A DNA stretch of 64,000 nt, taken from positions 496,001 to 560,000 of the forward strand of contig VLTN01000017.1 in the NCBI GenBank assembly GCA_008330645.1. The letters are read 5' to 3'. Below are positions 28,307-37,452 of the stretch, one piece after another. How positions within the stretch are numbered: the first letter of the stretch is position 1; each line of letters starts with the position of its first letter. The notes beneath the pieces were generated by a model. It was not told where the DNA came from. It ran no database searches and worked only from the letters and a program-made list of their open reading frames with translations. A program made the translations under genes and the position numbers. The stretch is from Cafeteria roenbergensis (taxonomy: Eukaryota; Sar; Bigyra; Bicosoecida; Cafeteriaceae).

Positions 28307-30547
28307 TCACGGCCCCGCAGACGTTATGGAGCCGTGGCCTGCCGGCGGCGCGTAGGAGCGGGGTGCCCCCCAGCCGGCCGGCGGCGCCGCGGCTCCAGCG
28401 GCATCCGGCCCCACCGTGTCCGGCAAGTCGTCCAGCAGCGGCGAGCCGAGCCCCGATCCGGCGCGGAGGGCGGACCGGCGGGGCGCCTTGGTCGTGGCGA
28501 GGAACTGCGACGCCAGCGGGGCAGCGCGGGAGCTGGGAGGGCCCGCGGTGCTGTGGTTTCGGGCCACGCTGATGGCGCGGCGCGACGCCTCGTCCCAGTC
28601 AGCCCGCACCACGAAGACGACCGCAATGACGGTGACGACGGCGTAGCCAGTGGCGAGACCGTACCAGAGCCCGTTCAGGCCGAGGCCGGCCATTCTATCG
28701 AGCACGAACGCGAGCGGCACGGCCACCAGCCACGCCCCCGCCACGAAGGCCGTGGCGACGGCAGAGGTCTTCCCCATAGCGTCCAGCACCGCAACGGACA
28801 CAAAGAAGAGGCAGAGCAGCGCGTAGCAGCAGCCCACCAGCACTGCCAGCGGGCGCACGGCGTCGATCACGGCGGGGTCGGAGCTGAAGAGGCGAGCCAG
28901 ATTCCCGCCCGCGCCCCCCAGCACCGAGGCGACGACCACGGCGCTGGCGAGGCTGAAGAGGAGGTCGAGGTACATGACGAAGCGGCCGCGGTGCACTGTT
29001 CCGGCCCCCAGGTGCCGCCCGATGCGCGCGGCCGTGGCGTCCACCGCGCTGTACATGGCCGCGGAGCAGAAGAAGAACAGCGTCAGCATGGACGTGTGCG
29101 CGGCGAGCTGCGCCTCCCCAAGCTGCGCGGCGAGGAAGGCGACGACCTGCAGCTGCAACTCCTCCAGCAGGTTCGACAGCGCCAGGGGGATGGCGAACCC
29201 ACAAGCCATCTGCCACATCCGGCGAGCCGAGAGGGCCTCTGCGCACTGCGGGCCCGTGCAGGTGCGAGCCAGCGAGGAGGCCGGCGAGCGCTCGCGGGTC
29301 ACGCACACGAAGACGGAGAGGGCGCCCAGCGCGATCCAGCGAGTGAGCGACGTGGCGATGGGACTGCCGATGAAGCCGAGCCCGCGCCACAGCGGCTCGG
29401 TCCCCTCAGGCTCGAACCAGGTGGTTCCGTGGATCATGACCATGTTCATCAGGATGTTCACGGCCACCATGCCCAGGGAGATCACCATTGGCCCGATCAC
29501 AACGGCCTGGGCCTTGAGGAACGACAGCAAAATGACAAACGGAAATCCAGCCGCGATGCCCGGCGCGAACCAGGCCGCGAACGTCCCCGCGAGCTGGGAC
29601 TCGTGCGCCCCGAATCCGAGCGACGTAAACATTGGCTCGGACGCTGCCAGCCCGCCCATGACCGGGAGGGAGGCGATTGCGCCGAGCACAAGCCCCGTCT
29701 GGAGCCACACTCCTGCGAGGGGCTCGTTTTTTGCCCCAATCGCTTGCGAGGCCAGCGTGCTCACGGCGGTGCCGAAGCTGGGCCACATCCAGCCGGAGAT
29801 GACGTCGATCCACACACCCGCGAGGGACGCCCCCGCGAGCTCGGGCGTGCCCAGGTGCCCCACAAAGGCCTGGTCGATGACCAGCAGCGACAGCCGCGCA
29901 GCGGCCATGAGCCCTAGAGGCCACACCAGCGCCCACCACGCGTCGGCCTCGTGGGCGATGACGTCGTGGTCCCGGACCCCCGCCAGGCGGCCGGCCAGCA
30001 GCAGCGGCCAGTGACAGCAAACGTAGCAGCGAGATTTCGCCGCCGAGCCGGCAGTGGGGCTGAGCACCGGCAGCTCCGATCCCGCGTCGGGAGCGCCGTG
30101 GTGAACGGCCATGCCACCGAGCATGCCGCCGGCCGGCCTGCCGCCCCTGGTGTCGTGCGCGCCGAGGTGGGCAAGCGGCGAGCTCGAACGTTCCGCGACA
30201 GCTCCGAGCCCCGAGCGCAGCCCCGGAAGCGCCCCCTGCGCAGCCGCAGCCGCCGGCATGGACGTGCGCCGCTGCGCGCCCACGCGCTCTGGCGGCATGC
30301 GCTTGGAGTCGGGGGCGCCGCGCTCGCCTGTCCCGGGCACGCGGATTGCCAAGCTGGGCCGGGCGCCCGATGACGCCCTGGTCCGGCCTGCAGAAGATGT
30401 AGCGCGCAGACGCCGACCGCCGATTACGATGTAGGCCTCCAGTGGCTCGTCGGACGCGCGCGAAGGGGTCGCCGGCACGCCGCTAGCCGCGACGCCGTTC
30501 CGCGCAGCAAGCGGCCCGAACGCTCCGCCCGCGGGCATGGACGACAT
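28307..30547 (-). CDS. MATE family multidrug/organic-compound efflux transporter
   Basis: A 746-residue single-exon protein. MATE transporters exchange H+ or Na+ for organic cations, metabolites or citrate. The signature lies in the first transmembrane region: 'LLVIDQAFVGHLGTPELAGASLAG', followed by 'STLASQAIGAKNEPLAGVWLQTGL'. The C-half shows the repeated bundle ('LEELQLQVVAFLAAQLGEAQLAAH', 'VDATAARIGRHLGAG'), with about twelve hydrophobic spans in all, the family norm. The 190-residue N-terminal extension is Ser/Arg/Pro-rich and unusually long. It could be an organelle-targeting region or a cytosolic tail. The C-terminal 90 residues are also disordered. Head-to-head with TERT. Confidence 0.88.
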   Translation of the reverse strand: MSSMPAGGAFGPLAARNGVAASGVPATPSRASDEPLEAYIVIGGRRLRATSSAGRTRASSGARPSLAIRVPGTGERGAPDSKRMPPERVGAQRRTSMPAAAAAQGALPGLRSGLGAVAERSSSPLAHLGAHDTRGGRPAGGMLGGMAVHHGAPDAGSELPVLSPTAGSAAKSRCYVCCHWPLLLAGRLAGVRDHDVIAHEADAWWALVWPLGLMAAARLSLLVIDQAFVGHLGTPELAGASLAGVWIDVISGWMWPSFGTAVSTLASQAIGAKNEPLAGVWLQTGLVLGAIASLPVMGGLAASEPMFTSLGFGAHESQLAGTFAAWFAPGIAAGFPFVILLSFLKAQAVVIGPMVISLGMVAVNILMNMVMIHGTTWFEPEGTEPLWRGLGFIGSPIATSLTRWIALGALSVFVCVTRERSPASSLARTCTGPQCAEALSARRMWQMACGFAIPLALSNLLEELQLQVVAFLAAQLGEAQLAAHTSMLTLFFFCSAAMYSAVDATAARIGRHLGAGTVHRGRFVMYLDLLFSLASAVVVASVLGGAGGNLARLFSSDPAVIDAVRPLAVLVGCCYALLCLFFVSVAVLDAMGKTSAVATAFVAGAWLVAVPLAFVLDRMAGLGLNGLWYGLATGYAVVTVIAVVFVVRADWDEASRRAISVARNHSTAGPPSSRAAPLASQFLATTKAPRRSALRAGSGLGSPLLDDLPDTVGPDAAGAAAPPAGWGAPRSYAPPAGHGSITSAGP

Positions 30548-31163
30548 TGCGCAGAGCGGCCGGTCCCCTCAGCCCTCGGCGTCCCCGGGCGAGTGCGCGG
30601 CACCGGTCTTGGCCCGTGGCAGGCACCGGGCCGGGGGGTGGCCGCCGGCGCGGGGAGTGAGGGGCGCTGTTGCACTGGGACGGACTCGGTGATGTTTGCG
30701 GGAAAAGCTCAACTGCGCTGCTGACCCGGCGGCGCATTATTGGAGCGCGGGCAAGGAATCCCCCTGGCCAGGCGCGTGGCCACCGCCCACGGCTCGGTCT
30801 GGGCGCCAAGGCGAGATCTCTCGATCTCTTGTGCCACGGCTTCACGCGCGTTGCGGACGTGGGCGACGCTGCCCCCGGCGCAGTGGACCGCGGGGGCAGC
30901 TTGACAGGGCTCCGCTCCGACAACTGCGAGAGGCCGGACGGGCCAGCGCGCGCCCCATCCCTTCGGCCCTGCGGAAAGGCGGGCGCGGCCTTGTTGGGCA
31001 GGGGTGGCAAGGGCGGCTGCGGAGCCGCGGGGGCGAGGCCCGGGGGGCACGCCTTGCGCCGTTGCCACATTTGAACGCGGCAACAGCGCACGAGTTCCCT
31101 GGATACGAGGCAGGCGGCGCACGCGCGCGACCGTAAAGGAGAGCGCGTCGCCACTGTGGGGCC
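30548..31163. promoter_or_regulatory. Divergent intergenic region between MATE and TERT
   Basis: There are 616 bp between the two ATGs. At 30694-30704 it contains GTTTGCGGGAA, whose extended complement TTTTCCCGCAAAC fits the E2F consensus TTTSSCGC. The same 11-mer occurs in two other 5' regions of this window. Confidence 0.5.
30694..30704 (-). promoter_or_regulatory. E2F-like element TTCCCGCAAAC (MATE/TERT region)
   Basis: The minus strand reads TTTTCCCGCAAACATC, a good match to E2F sites that drive S-phase genes. It lies 460 bp upstream of the TERT ATG. Function is inferred from the motif and its recurrence. Confidence 0.4.
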
Positions 31164-34100
31164 ATGGCTCGCGCTGCCGAGTCCCCGACGGTGACGGCGG
31201 TGCACACGCTGTTCGCGGACTCGCAGCCCTTGCTCAACGTGGTCGGGCTCAGCCCAGCCGCAAGGCGCTGGCTGCGGGCCCACACCCCCGCCGCGGAGTA
31301 CAAGGACCTATGTCTCACGGTTGTGGCGGGCGTGCCGGAAGAGCCTGCCGTCCCGCCGAGCCATGAGGCGGTGCTGGGCGCGCGCTCGGTGCCGGCGCTG
31401 GTTCGGCTGGCTGGGGAGACGCTCGCAGCCGCGGGCCGCACGCGCTCTATCTTGGCGCACGGCTGGGTTTCCTCTGGCGGCGGGGGCGGGGGCGGCGTCG
31501 GCGGCGGGGGCGGCGGGGCCGGGAGGGCCGGGGCGGGCGGGAGGGCGGTGCAGCGGCTGCCCAACACCGCGGCCGACTATCTCAGCAACCACCGCGGGTG
31601 GAGCGCGCTGGTGCGGGCATGCCAGCTTCCCGACGATGGCGAGACGGAGGTGACTGGGGGGCTGCCCCTCGGCCGCTCTGGCGCCGCCCCTGTGCCCCTG
31701 CAGCGGCCGCTCGCCGCCGATGCACGCTGCGGCGCTCAGGCCTTGGTCGGTCGCTCGGCGTCGGTGCAAGCCATCCACACTGCCGGGAGCTCCAAGCGAG
31801 GCAGCGTCTCGCCTGCGCTGCGAGCCATCGTGTCGATGCTGTGCAGCCGTGCCATGGTGTTTGCGCCGGCGGGGGAGCACGGCTGCTACTGGCAGGTCGC
31901 TGGCACGCCGTTCAGCGTTGTGCTGTTTGGCCGCCGCGCAGCAGCGCTCAGGGACCGGAACAGTGCTAGGGCGGCTGGCTCAATGGCAAGGGCATACAGG
32001 CGCCTGCGAAGCCGCATCGCGGCGGCACGAGCGCGGCAGCAATCGCGGATACAGTCGCTGTTGCTGCATTCCCGGCCGGGCAGCGGCGAGAAGCGCAGCC
32101 GATCGCCAGACTCGGACCCCGGCCCGCCGCCGGCCAAGCGTGCCAAAGGCGAGTCCGAGCCGCAGCCCAGCCCGGCCTCGCCCCTGCTTCCCGCGCTGCC
32201 GGCGTCGGCGTCGCCCCTTCCTCCGGCGGCCAGCCTGGAGCCCACGCAACGCATCGACCAGACCCCGCCAGCGGCGGCGCCAGCGCCTGGCCCAGCAACC
32301 CCTTTGCTAGTGCGCCCAGCAGACGTGCTGGCTCGCGCGCGCGCTGCTGCCGCGGCCGCTGCTCCGCCCGTGTCGCTCAGCGGCGTGGTTCGGTCCGTGG
32401 TTCGCCGCCCAGCCTTCGGCCTGCCCCCCTCCTCCCCGCTGGCGGCGGCAGCCAAGCGCGTCAGCGCGAGCAGCCGAGCCCATCGGCCGGCCTGGCCCCT
32501 CGCCCTCCTGCACGGCGCTCAGCTCGCGGCAAGCCCCTGCTTTGCGGCCGATCTCGTCACTTTCAAGCAGCGGACGCGCCTCGATCGCGCCGTGTCGTCA
32601 GCCAGCGGTGCCGCGGTGACGCACGCGGCTGCCGCTGCCGTCGTTGGGTCGCTGCCGCCCCGCTTGCGGCAAGCGGCCCGCCTTCTCGGCCTCCTCCTGC
32701 TCCGCCTGGCTGCGTTCAGCTCGCGGAGAGCCCTGGACGCGCTGTGCCCGGAGCGGCGAGCTGGCAGGGCGTCCAGACGGATTCCGCAGCGCGACCAAGC
32801 CGCCGTCAGTAGCCCCGAGAGCACGAAACCCGCCGCCAGCCAGCGGCCTGCAGCCCAGCCAGCCACCGCGGGCGGCGCCGCGGCCGACGACGAGCCCGCC
32901 GCCAGCCCACAGCAGAGGTCTGCCGCGCCCGCCGCTGACCGCGGCCAGCCTCTGCCTGCGGCCCAACAGGCCTCCGCTGCTCCGCAGCCCGCGGCGGCGG
33001 GCGGCGCGCGAGGCCCCATCGCCTGCGCGCTGCCTCTCGCCTCGGTACAGCGCTTCCTGTGTGCGGCCGTGCGCGCAGTGGTGCCGGCAGAGCTGGTGGG
33101 AGGGAGGGCTGGCCGCCGGGCGCTGCTCGGCAAGGTTGCGGCGTTGCCGGCGCTGGGGCGCGGGGCCGAGCTGCCGGGGGAGTGGGTGTGGGGTGGCGTG
33201 CCGGCCACAGCGTGGGCGTGGGCCGCGCCGCCGGGTTTGGCAGCGGGGCTGCCCAGCAGCGCCGTGTCCTGGGGGGAAGGGGCGAAGCTGGCCTCTCTCC
33301 TCGGGGGCAAGCCTGCGGAGCCGAAGCGTGTGGACAGCGCCCAGGAGGGCCGGGGGGGGTCCCGGGCGGCGCCAGGCGATACCGTCCCGTGCAGCAGCAG
33401 CAGCAGCAGCAGCAGCTGCAATCCCGGTAGCAGCAGCAGCAGCAACAGCAGCAGTTGCAATCCCAGTAGCAGCAGCAGCAGTGACAACTCTGGCACTGTC
33501 ACCGGGGCTTGCGGCGGAACGAGCACTGGCCACGTGCCAGGCCGGCAGCGACGGGGGCGCGTGCGGCGGCCTCCGTGCGACGCGATGCAGAGCCGGCTCT
33601 GCCACATCACCTGCGCGTTCGTCGTCCACTTCGTGGCTCTACCCATGCTGAAAGCGTGCTTCCACGTGACCGAGGCGGAGGGCGTGGCCGGGCGGCCGCT
33701 GCTGTTCTACCGGCGGCGCGACTGGACGGCTCTGGAGGGTGCGGGGTTCGAGGCCACGCGACGCCGGCTGGCGCTGGTCCGGCTGCGGGGCGAGGCCGCG
33801 GCAGCGGCGGCGCCAGAGACTCAGCTCCCGCTCGCCACACCGGGCAGTTCTGCGTCGGGGGACCTGTCCAGCCCGGGCCCGCCGCTCCCTGTCGCGGGGG
33901 GCGCTGCGCTGCGGCCGCTGGGGTTCGGCCCTCTGCGGCTCGTGCCCAAGCGACGCGGCATGCGGCCAATCGTCAACCTGAGCCTGCCCATGGCCGCGCA
34001 GCGGGTGCCAGCGGCGCGGATGGAGCTTGGCGCGGCCGCGGCGGCGGCGGTTGTGAGGGCTTCGTCGTCATCAGCGAACCGCAGCGCGCCGGAGCAGTCG

Positions 34101-36887
34101 GCGGGCGCCGCAGCTTCCTTGACAGCGGCAGCGGCCCTCGCCAGAGCGCTCACTGACCTGCGGTGGCGGGGCGGCCCGGCGGGCATGCCAGCCGGGGAGG
34201 TGGGTCGCGTCGCGTCTGCCGCGGACGACGGCGCGGCCGTGGCCATGCGATGCGTCGGGGTGAAACCGCCTCGCCAAGCGCCGTTCCAGGCGTCGTTTGC
34301 GGATGCGTCGGTGAATGCCAAGCTGGCGTCAGCCCGCCACGCCCTTGCATCGGCGCTCAAGGCAAGCCCGGGCGCGAGCGGTGCCGCTGTCGACATGCTG
34401 AGTGCGGCGTCGATCCACAGGGGGCTGCGCTGCTTTCGGGCGCTGGTCCTGGCTGCCCGCGCTCTGGCCCGGCCCGCGGCAGCAGCGGCACCGGCAGCGC
34501 CTGCAGAGCCACCGGCCGCGGTGCGGAGTGCCCGGGAGTCGGCCGCAACGCCGTTTCAGGGCATGCAAGCCGCAAGCGCGGACGTTCACGCTTGCTACGA
34601 CACCATCCCGCACCGCAGGCTCGCGCGCATGGTGCCAGCCGCTCTCGCCTCGGGCCTGCACGGGGACCGGGGTGCCGCCGGTCCCGGCGGGCAGGGCGTG
34701 CCAGCCTGCCTGCTGCGCACGGTGAGCGTTTGCAGGCGAGAGGCGGCCGTGCTGGCGGCAGCGTCGGCCGACGGCGCGCCGTCGCCCGGCCAGTGCGCCC
34801 CTGCCCCAGGGACGGCCAGCCGGGGGGCTGGCCCGGCGCTGCTGCCGCCGCCAGACAGCGGGAGGCTTGCCGGTCCGATCGGCGTGGTCCGGCAAGCCGC
34901 CTCGCGGCTCGACTGCCCGCCCCTGCTGCTGCCCGTGGCGCTGGCGGGGGGCTCGCTTCGCCACACCGTGGTTTGCGAGTCGCTCGCTGCGAAGCGGTTT
35001 CACGCCAGTGACACGTCTTTGATGCTGCGCGCCCACGTGGAGCAGTCGCAGCTGAGCTTCGGGGGGCGGGTGTGGCAGCAGCGGCGCGGCATCCCGCAGG
35101 GCTCCAGCGTGTCCGGCCTGCTCTGCACCGCACACTACGCGGGCGTGGACGAGGCGGTGGTGGCGCCGGCGGCGCTGCTCGGCGCTGCAAGGGCTGCGGA
35201 GGGATCGGGAGCGGTTTCGCCGGTGCTGGTGCTCCGGCTGCTGGACGACTTTCTGATTGTCCAGGGAGCGGCAGGCGGCGCAGCGGGCGCGGGCAGTCAG
35301 CACCGGGCGAGTGCATGCGGCGGGGAGCAGCCGAGCGCGGGGGAAGAGGGGGTCCCGATGCCACGCAGCGCGCCGGATGCAGCCGTGGCCGCTCTGACCT
35401 GCGGCCACAAGGGGTGGGGCTGCGTGATCAACCCTGGCAAGACGCGCCGCTGGCGCGAGGAGGCGCACGCTGGCGCTGACGGCGAGTGGGCGACAGAGCG
35501 CTGGTTTGCGTGGTGCGGGCTGCTGCTGGGCGCGGCTGCGCCCGGCGCTCTTGCAGCGAGGGTGGACTGGTCGCGACTGGCGCAGCACCCGGCGGAGGCC
35601 GGCGCTTGCCGCCAGCGGAGAGGCGCCGGCGTGCTTCGCCTGAGCGCGGCGCTGCTGGACCCGAGCGCAGCGCAGGCGGCGACTGCCGGGGGGCTCACGG
35701 TGGACGCGCTGGTGACCGTGGTGCGGCGGGCCACGCAGCGCCGCGCGCTCTCGCTCCTGTTCGACAGGCAGATTCAGGCCGCACACGTGGTCGCTGCAAA
35801 CGTGGCCGAGGCCGGGGCGGTGGCGGCGGCGCGGTGCCTCGTGGTCGTCCAAGCGGCGGGGTCCGGGCAGGGGCCCGGGCAGGGGCCCGGGCAGGGGCCT
35901 GGGCAGGGGCAGTTGCGCCACGAACGGGAGCGGGCGGAGGGCGCGGGCGGGCGTGGCCGCGCGGAGCGTGGGAGTGCCGACGTGCTGGTCGGGGCGCTCA
36001 GCAGGCTGGCGTCCGCGATCGCGTCTGCGGCTTGCAACAGCGCTGACCGCCGGACGGAGCAGGAGGGAGGCGACGGGGGGGCAGCGGCGCGCAGCTGTGT
36101 GAGGCGAGGCGCGGCAGCGGGCGCGGTCGCGGTGCTGGGGGGGGACGGCCTGGTCGCCTGGCCGCGGAGGGGGGCCTCCCGCGCGCTAGTGGCCGGCGAG
36201 GCGGGGGCGGACCCGGCCTGGACGCTGGTGCCGGGGGCCGTCAAAACGGCCCCACTGCTCGCTGGGGATCTGAGCGTCGGGGCGGCGGGCGCCGGGGCGG
36301 CGGCGAGCGACAGCTCTGATGGCGAGGGCAGCGTTAGTGACGGCGGCGGCGACGGCGGCGCCTCCCGCTCTGCCTCTGGCGAGGAGTCGGACTCCGCCGA
36401 CTGCGACTCAGAACCGCCTTCCCCGACCCCGTCGGACCGGTTCAAGCCTCGGCAGCGCAAGCACTGGCGACGCGGGGCCCGCCGGTTTGCGAGCGCGCTG
36501 GCCGTGCAGCTGAGCCGGGACTGCCGCTTCGGCGACGGTATGGCGCTGCCCTGGCTGGACTTGGACTCTCGGGAGCTGCGGCTCGCAGCGCTCTCGGGAA
36601 TGGAGGCCACGCTCGCGGCGGCATGCCGTCGCAAGCCGGCAGCGAGCAGCTGCATGGCCGCCCAGCTGGTCCGAACGGTGGCGGCAGCGCATACCCGCGT
36701 CCGCGGCCTGCGAAGCGCCCTGCAGCGGCAGCTGGAGGAGGCCGCCGCGCCGCCGCCGGCGGGTGAGGGGACCCCCCTGGCCGATACGACTGGCACGCCG
36801 CTCAGGTCGCCCGCGCAGCGGCTGGAGGCGGTTCTGAGGGGTGTGCGTGTGGTCCCTGTCACGGTTGAGCACTTGTTCTGGCGCTAG
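31164..36887 (+). CDS. TERT: Telomerase reverse transcriptase, intronless and very long
   Basis: 1,907 residues, versus about 1,100-1,300 in most eukaryotes. The catalytic subunit of telomerase; it copies the RNA template onto chromosome ends. TEN-like region: 'RSILAHGWVSS', 'RLPNTAADYLSNHRGW', and 'GCYWQVAGTPFSVVLFG' near residue 240. RNA-binding domain: the block around 637-670 ('VVPAELVGGRAGRRALLGKV', then 'ELPGEWVWGGVPATAWAW') matches the QFP/CP region. The T motif is near 825-860 ('LKACFHVTEAEG', 'LLFYRRRDWTALEGAGF'). RT motifs in order: 1-2 'LRLVPKRRGMRPIVNLS' (about 924), A 'SADVHACYDTIPHRRL' (about 1137, catalytic Asp), B' 'RRGIPQGSSVSGLL' (about 1307), C 'LRLLDDFLIV' (about 1357, Asp-Asp), D 'GCVINPGKTRRW' (about 1418), E 'WFAWCGLLLG' (about 1445). 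The extra length is low-complexity sequence: poly-Gly near 110, a Ser tract, and inserts between motifs 2, A and B'. The catalytic residues are intact. Confidence 0.94.
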   Translation: MARAAESPTVTAVHTLFADSQPLLNVVGLSPAARRWLRAHTPAAEYKDLCLTVVAGVPEEPAVPPSHEAVLGARSVPALVRLAGETLAAAGRTRSILAHGWVSSGGGGGGGVGGGGGGAGRAGAGGRAVQRLPNTAADYLSNHRGWSALVRACQLPDDGETEVTGGLPLGRSGAAPVPLQRPLAADARCGAQALVGRSASVQAIHTAGSSKRGSVSPALRAIVSMLCSRAMVFAPAGEHGCYWQVAGTPFSVVLFGRRAAALRDRNSARAAGSMARAYRRLRSRIAAARARQQSRIQSLLLHSRPGSGEKRSRSPDSDPGPPPAKRAKGESEPQPSPASPLLPALPASASPLPPAASLEPTQRIDQTPPAAAPAPGPATPLLVRPADVLARARAAAAAAAPPVSLSGVVRSVVRRPAFGLPPSSPLAAAAKRVSASSRAHRPAWPLALLHGAQLAASPCFAADLVTFKQRTRLDRAVSSASGAAVTHAAAAAVVGSLPPRLRQAARLLGLLLLRLAAFSSRRALDALCPERRAGRASRRIPQRDQAAVSSPESTKPAASQRPAAQPATAGGAAADDEPAASPQQRSAAPAADRGQPLPAAQQASAAPQPAAAGGARGPIACALPLASVQRFLCAAVRAVVPAELVGGRAGRRALLGKVAALPALGRGAELPGEWVWGGVPATAWAWAAPPGLAAGLPSSAVSWGEGAKLASLLGGKPAEPKRVDSAQEGRGGSRAAPGDTVPCSSSSSSSSCNPGSSSSSNSSSCNPSSSSSSDNSGTVTGACGGTSTGHVPGRQRRGRVRRPPCDAMQSRLCHITCAFVVHFVALPMLKACFHVTEAEGVAGRPLLFYRRRDWTALEGAGFEATRRRLALVRLRGEAAAAAAPETQLPLATPGSSASGDLSSPGPPLPVAGGAALRPLGFGPLRLVPKRRGMRPIVNLSLPMAAQRVPAARMELGAAAAAAVVRASSSSANRSAPEQSAGAAASLTAAAALARALTDLRWRGGPAGMPAGEVGRVASAADDGAAVAMRCVGVKPPRQAPFQASFADASVNAKLASARHALASALKASPGASGAAVDMLSAASIHRGLRCFRALVLAARALARPAAAAAPAAPAEPPAAVRSARESAATPFQGMQAASADVHACYDTIPHRRLARMVPAALASGLHGDRGAAGPGGQGVPACLLRTVSVCRREAAVLAAASADGAPSPGQCAPAPGTASRGAGPALLPPPDSGRLAGPIGVVRQAASRLDCPPLLLPVALAGGSLRHTVVCESLAAKRFHASDTSLMLRAHVEQSQLSFGGRVWQQRRGIPQGSSVSGLLCTAHYAGVDEAVVAPAALLGAARAAEGSGAVSPVLVLRLLDDFLIVQGAAGGAAGAGSQHRASACGGEQPSAGEEGVPMPRSAPDAAVAALTCGHKGWGCVINPGKTRRWREEAHAGADGEWATERWFAWCGLLLGAAAPGALAARVDWSRLAQHPAEAGACRQRRGAGVLRLSAALLDPSAAQAATAGGLTVDALVTVVRRATQRRALSLLFDRQIQAAHVVAANVAEAGAVAAARCLVVVQAAGSGQGPGQGPGQGPGQGQLRHERERAEGAGGRGRAERGSADVLVGALSRLASAIASAACNSADRRTEQEGGDGGAAARSCVRRGAAAGAVAVLGGDGLVAWPRRGASRALVAGEAGADPAWTLVPGAVKTAPLLAGDLSVGAAGAGAAASDSSDGEGSVSDGGGDGGASRSASGEESDSADCDSEPPSPTPSDRFKPRQRKHWRRGARRFASALAVQLSRDCRFGDGMALPWLDLDSRELRLAALSGMEATLAAACRRKPAASSCMAAQLVRTVAAAHTRVRGLRSALQRQLEEAAAPPPAGEGTPLADTTGTPLRSPAQRLEAVLRGVRVVPVTVEHLFWR
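33391..33482 (+). repeat. CAG/AGC trinucleotide tract in TERT
   Basis: Interrupted CAG repeats, read in frame as poly-serine with Asn/Pro/Gly breaks, just before the TERT T motif. Likely a length-variable tract. Confidence 0.85.
35868..35912 (+). repeat. 12-bp GQGP-coding repeat in TERT
   Basis: About four copies of GGGCAGGGGCCC-like units, encoding Gly-Gln-Gly-Pro in the region after RT motif E. Frame is preserved. Confidence 0.75.
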
Positions 36888-37452
36888 CCTGCCCTCGAAA
36901 CCCCCGTTCGCGAGCCGAACACCCCTTATTTTTCAAATGAGATCTAGATTTGCGCGTCGACCGAGCCGCATTCGAAACCCAAATAGGCCAGGCGCGCGAT
37001 CCAGGAAGTTGAACTTGAGGCAGGCGAGAGGTGTCGCGCGCTTCAGCAACAGGCAAGCGGGCTGCCGACGAGCAAACAAGCGGGGACGGCGTGCAGCGGG
37101 GGGCGGGCTGCGATGTTGGCCGCCGAGGGCGCGCCGCTTGACGACTGCCCGTCGGGCCGCGGCGCCCCGAGCTGGCAGAGCGGCTGCAGTGCTGAGATTG
37201 GCAATCAGGCACGCGCGCGCGCCCGGCCCCTGCTGCGCGGCCGTCGGAGGCGGCGCCCCCGGCAGGGCCGCCGGGGCCCCGCAGGGCAGTGATGTGGCGG
37301 CGGCCGCGGCTCGCCCCGCGCAGGCGCGCCCTCCCGCGCGGGAGCTTGGTGCAGACAGAGCGGCCGCGCGGGAGCAGAGCGCGGAATGTTCAGACCCGAA
37401 AGGGGTCGAGGCGGGCTTTGCGGGTGCCGCACCGCTCTCCCCGCCGAGGCGC
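36888..37452. other. Intergenic region downstream of TERT, no gene seen
   Basis: 565 bp between the TERT stop and the next ATG on the same strand. The first 120 bp contain a locally AT-rich stretch (36920-36950) likely to be 3' UTR. The long open frame continues upstream of 37453, but its content there is not protein-like. Confidence 0.5.

Noticed and set aside
29395-29420. Possible tRNA T-arm-like GGCTCGAACC word
   Set aside because: It lies inside the MATE coding sequence, and no cloverleaf can be built around it. No tRNA was found elsewhere.
32519-33646. Long open frames on the strand opposite TERT (also over 34329-35921 and 35774-36862)
   Set aside because: They mirror a gene with a full set of TERT motifs. 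Their content is Arg/Pro/Ala with no motif and arises from GC-rich codon use.
31164-36887. Reverse transcriptase as part of a retroelement
   Set aside because: The TEN-like region, QFP block, T motif, IP-type motif A and the LLDDFLIV motif C are specific to telomerase; no integrase, endonuclease, gag or terminal repeats are present.
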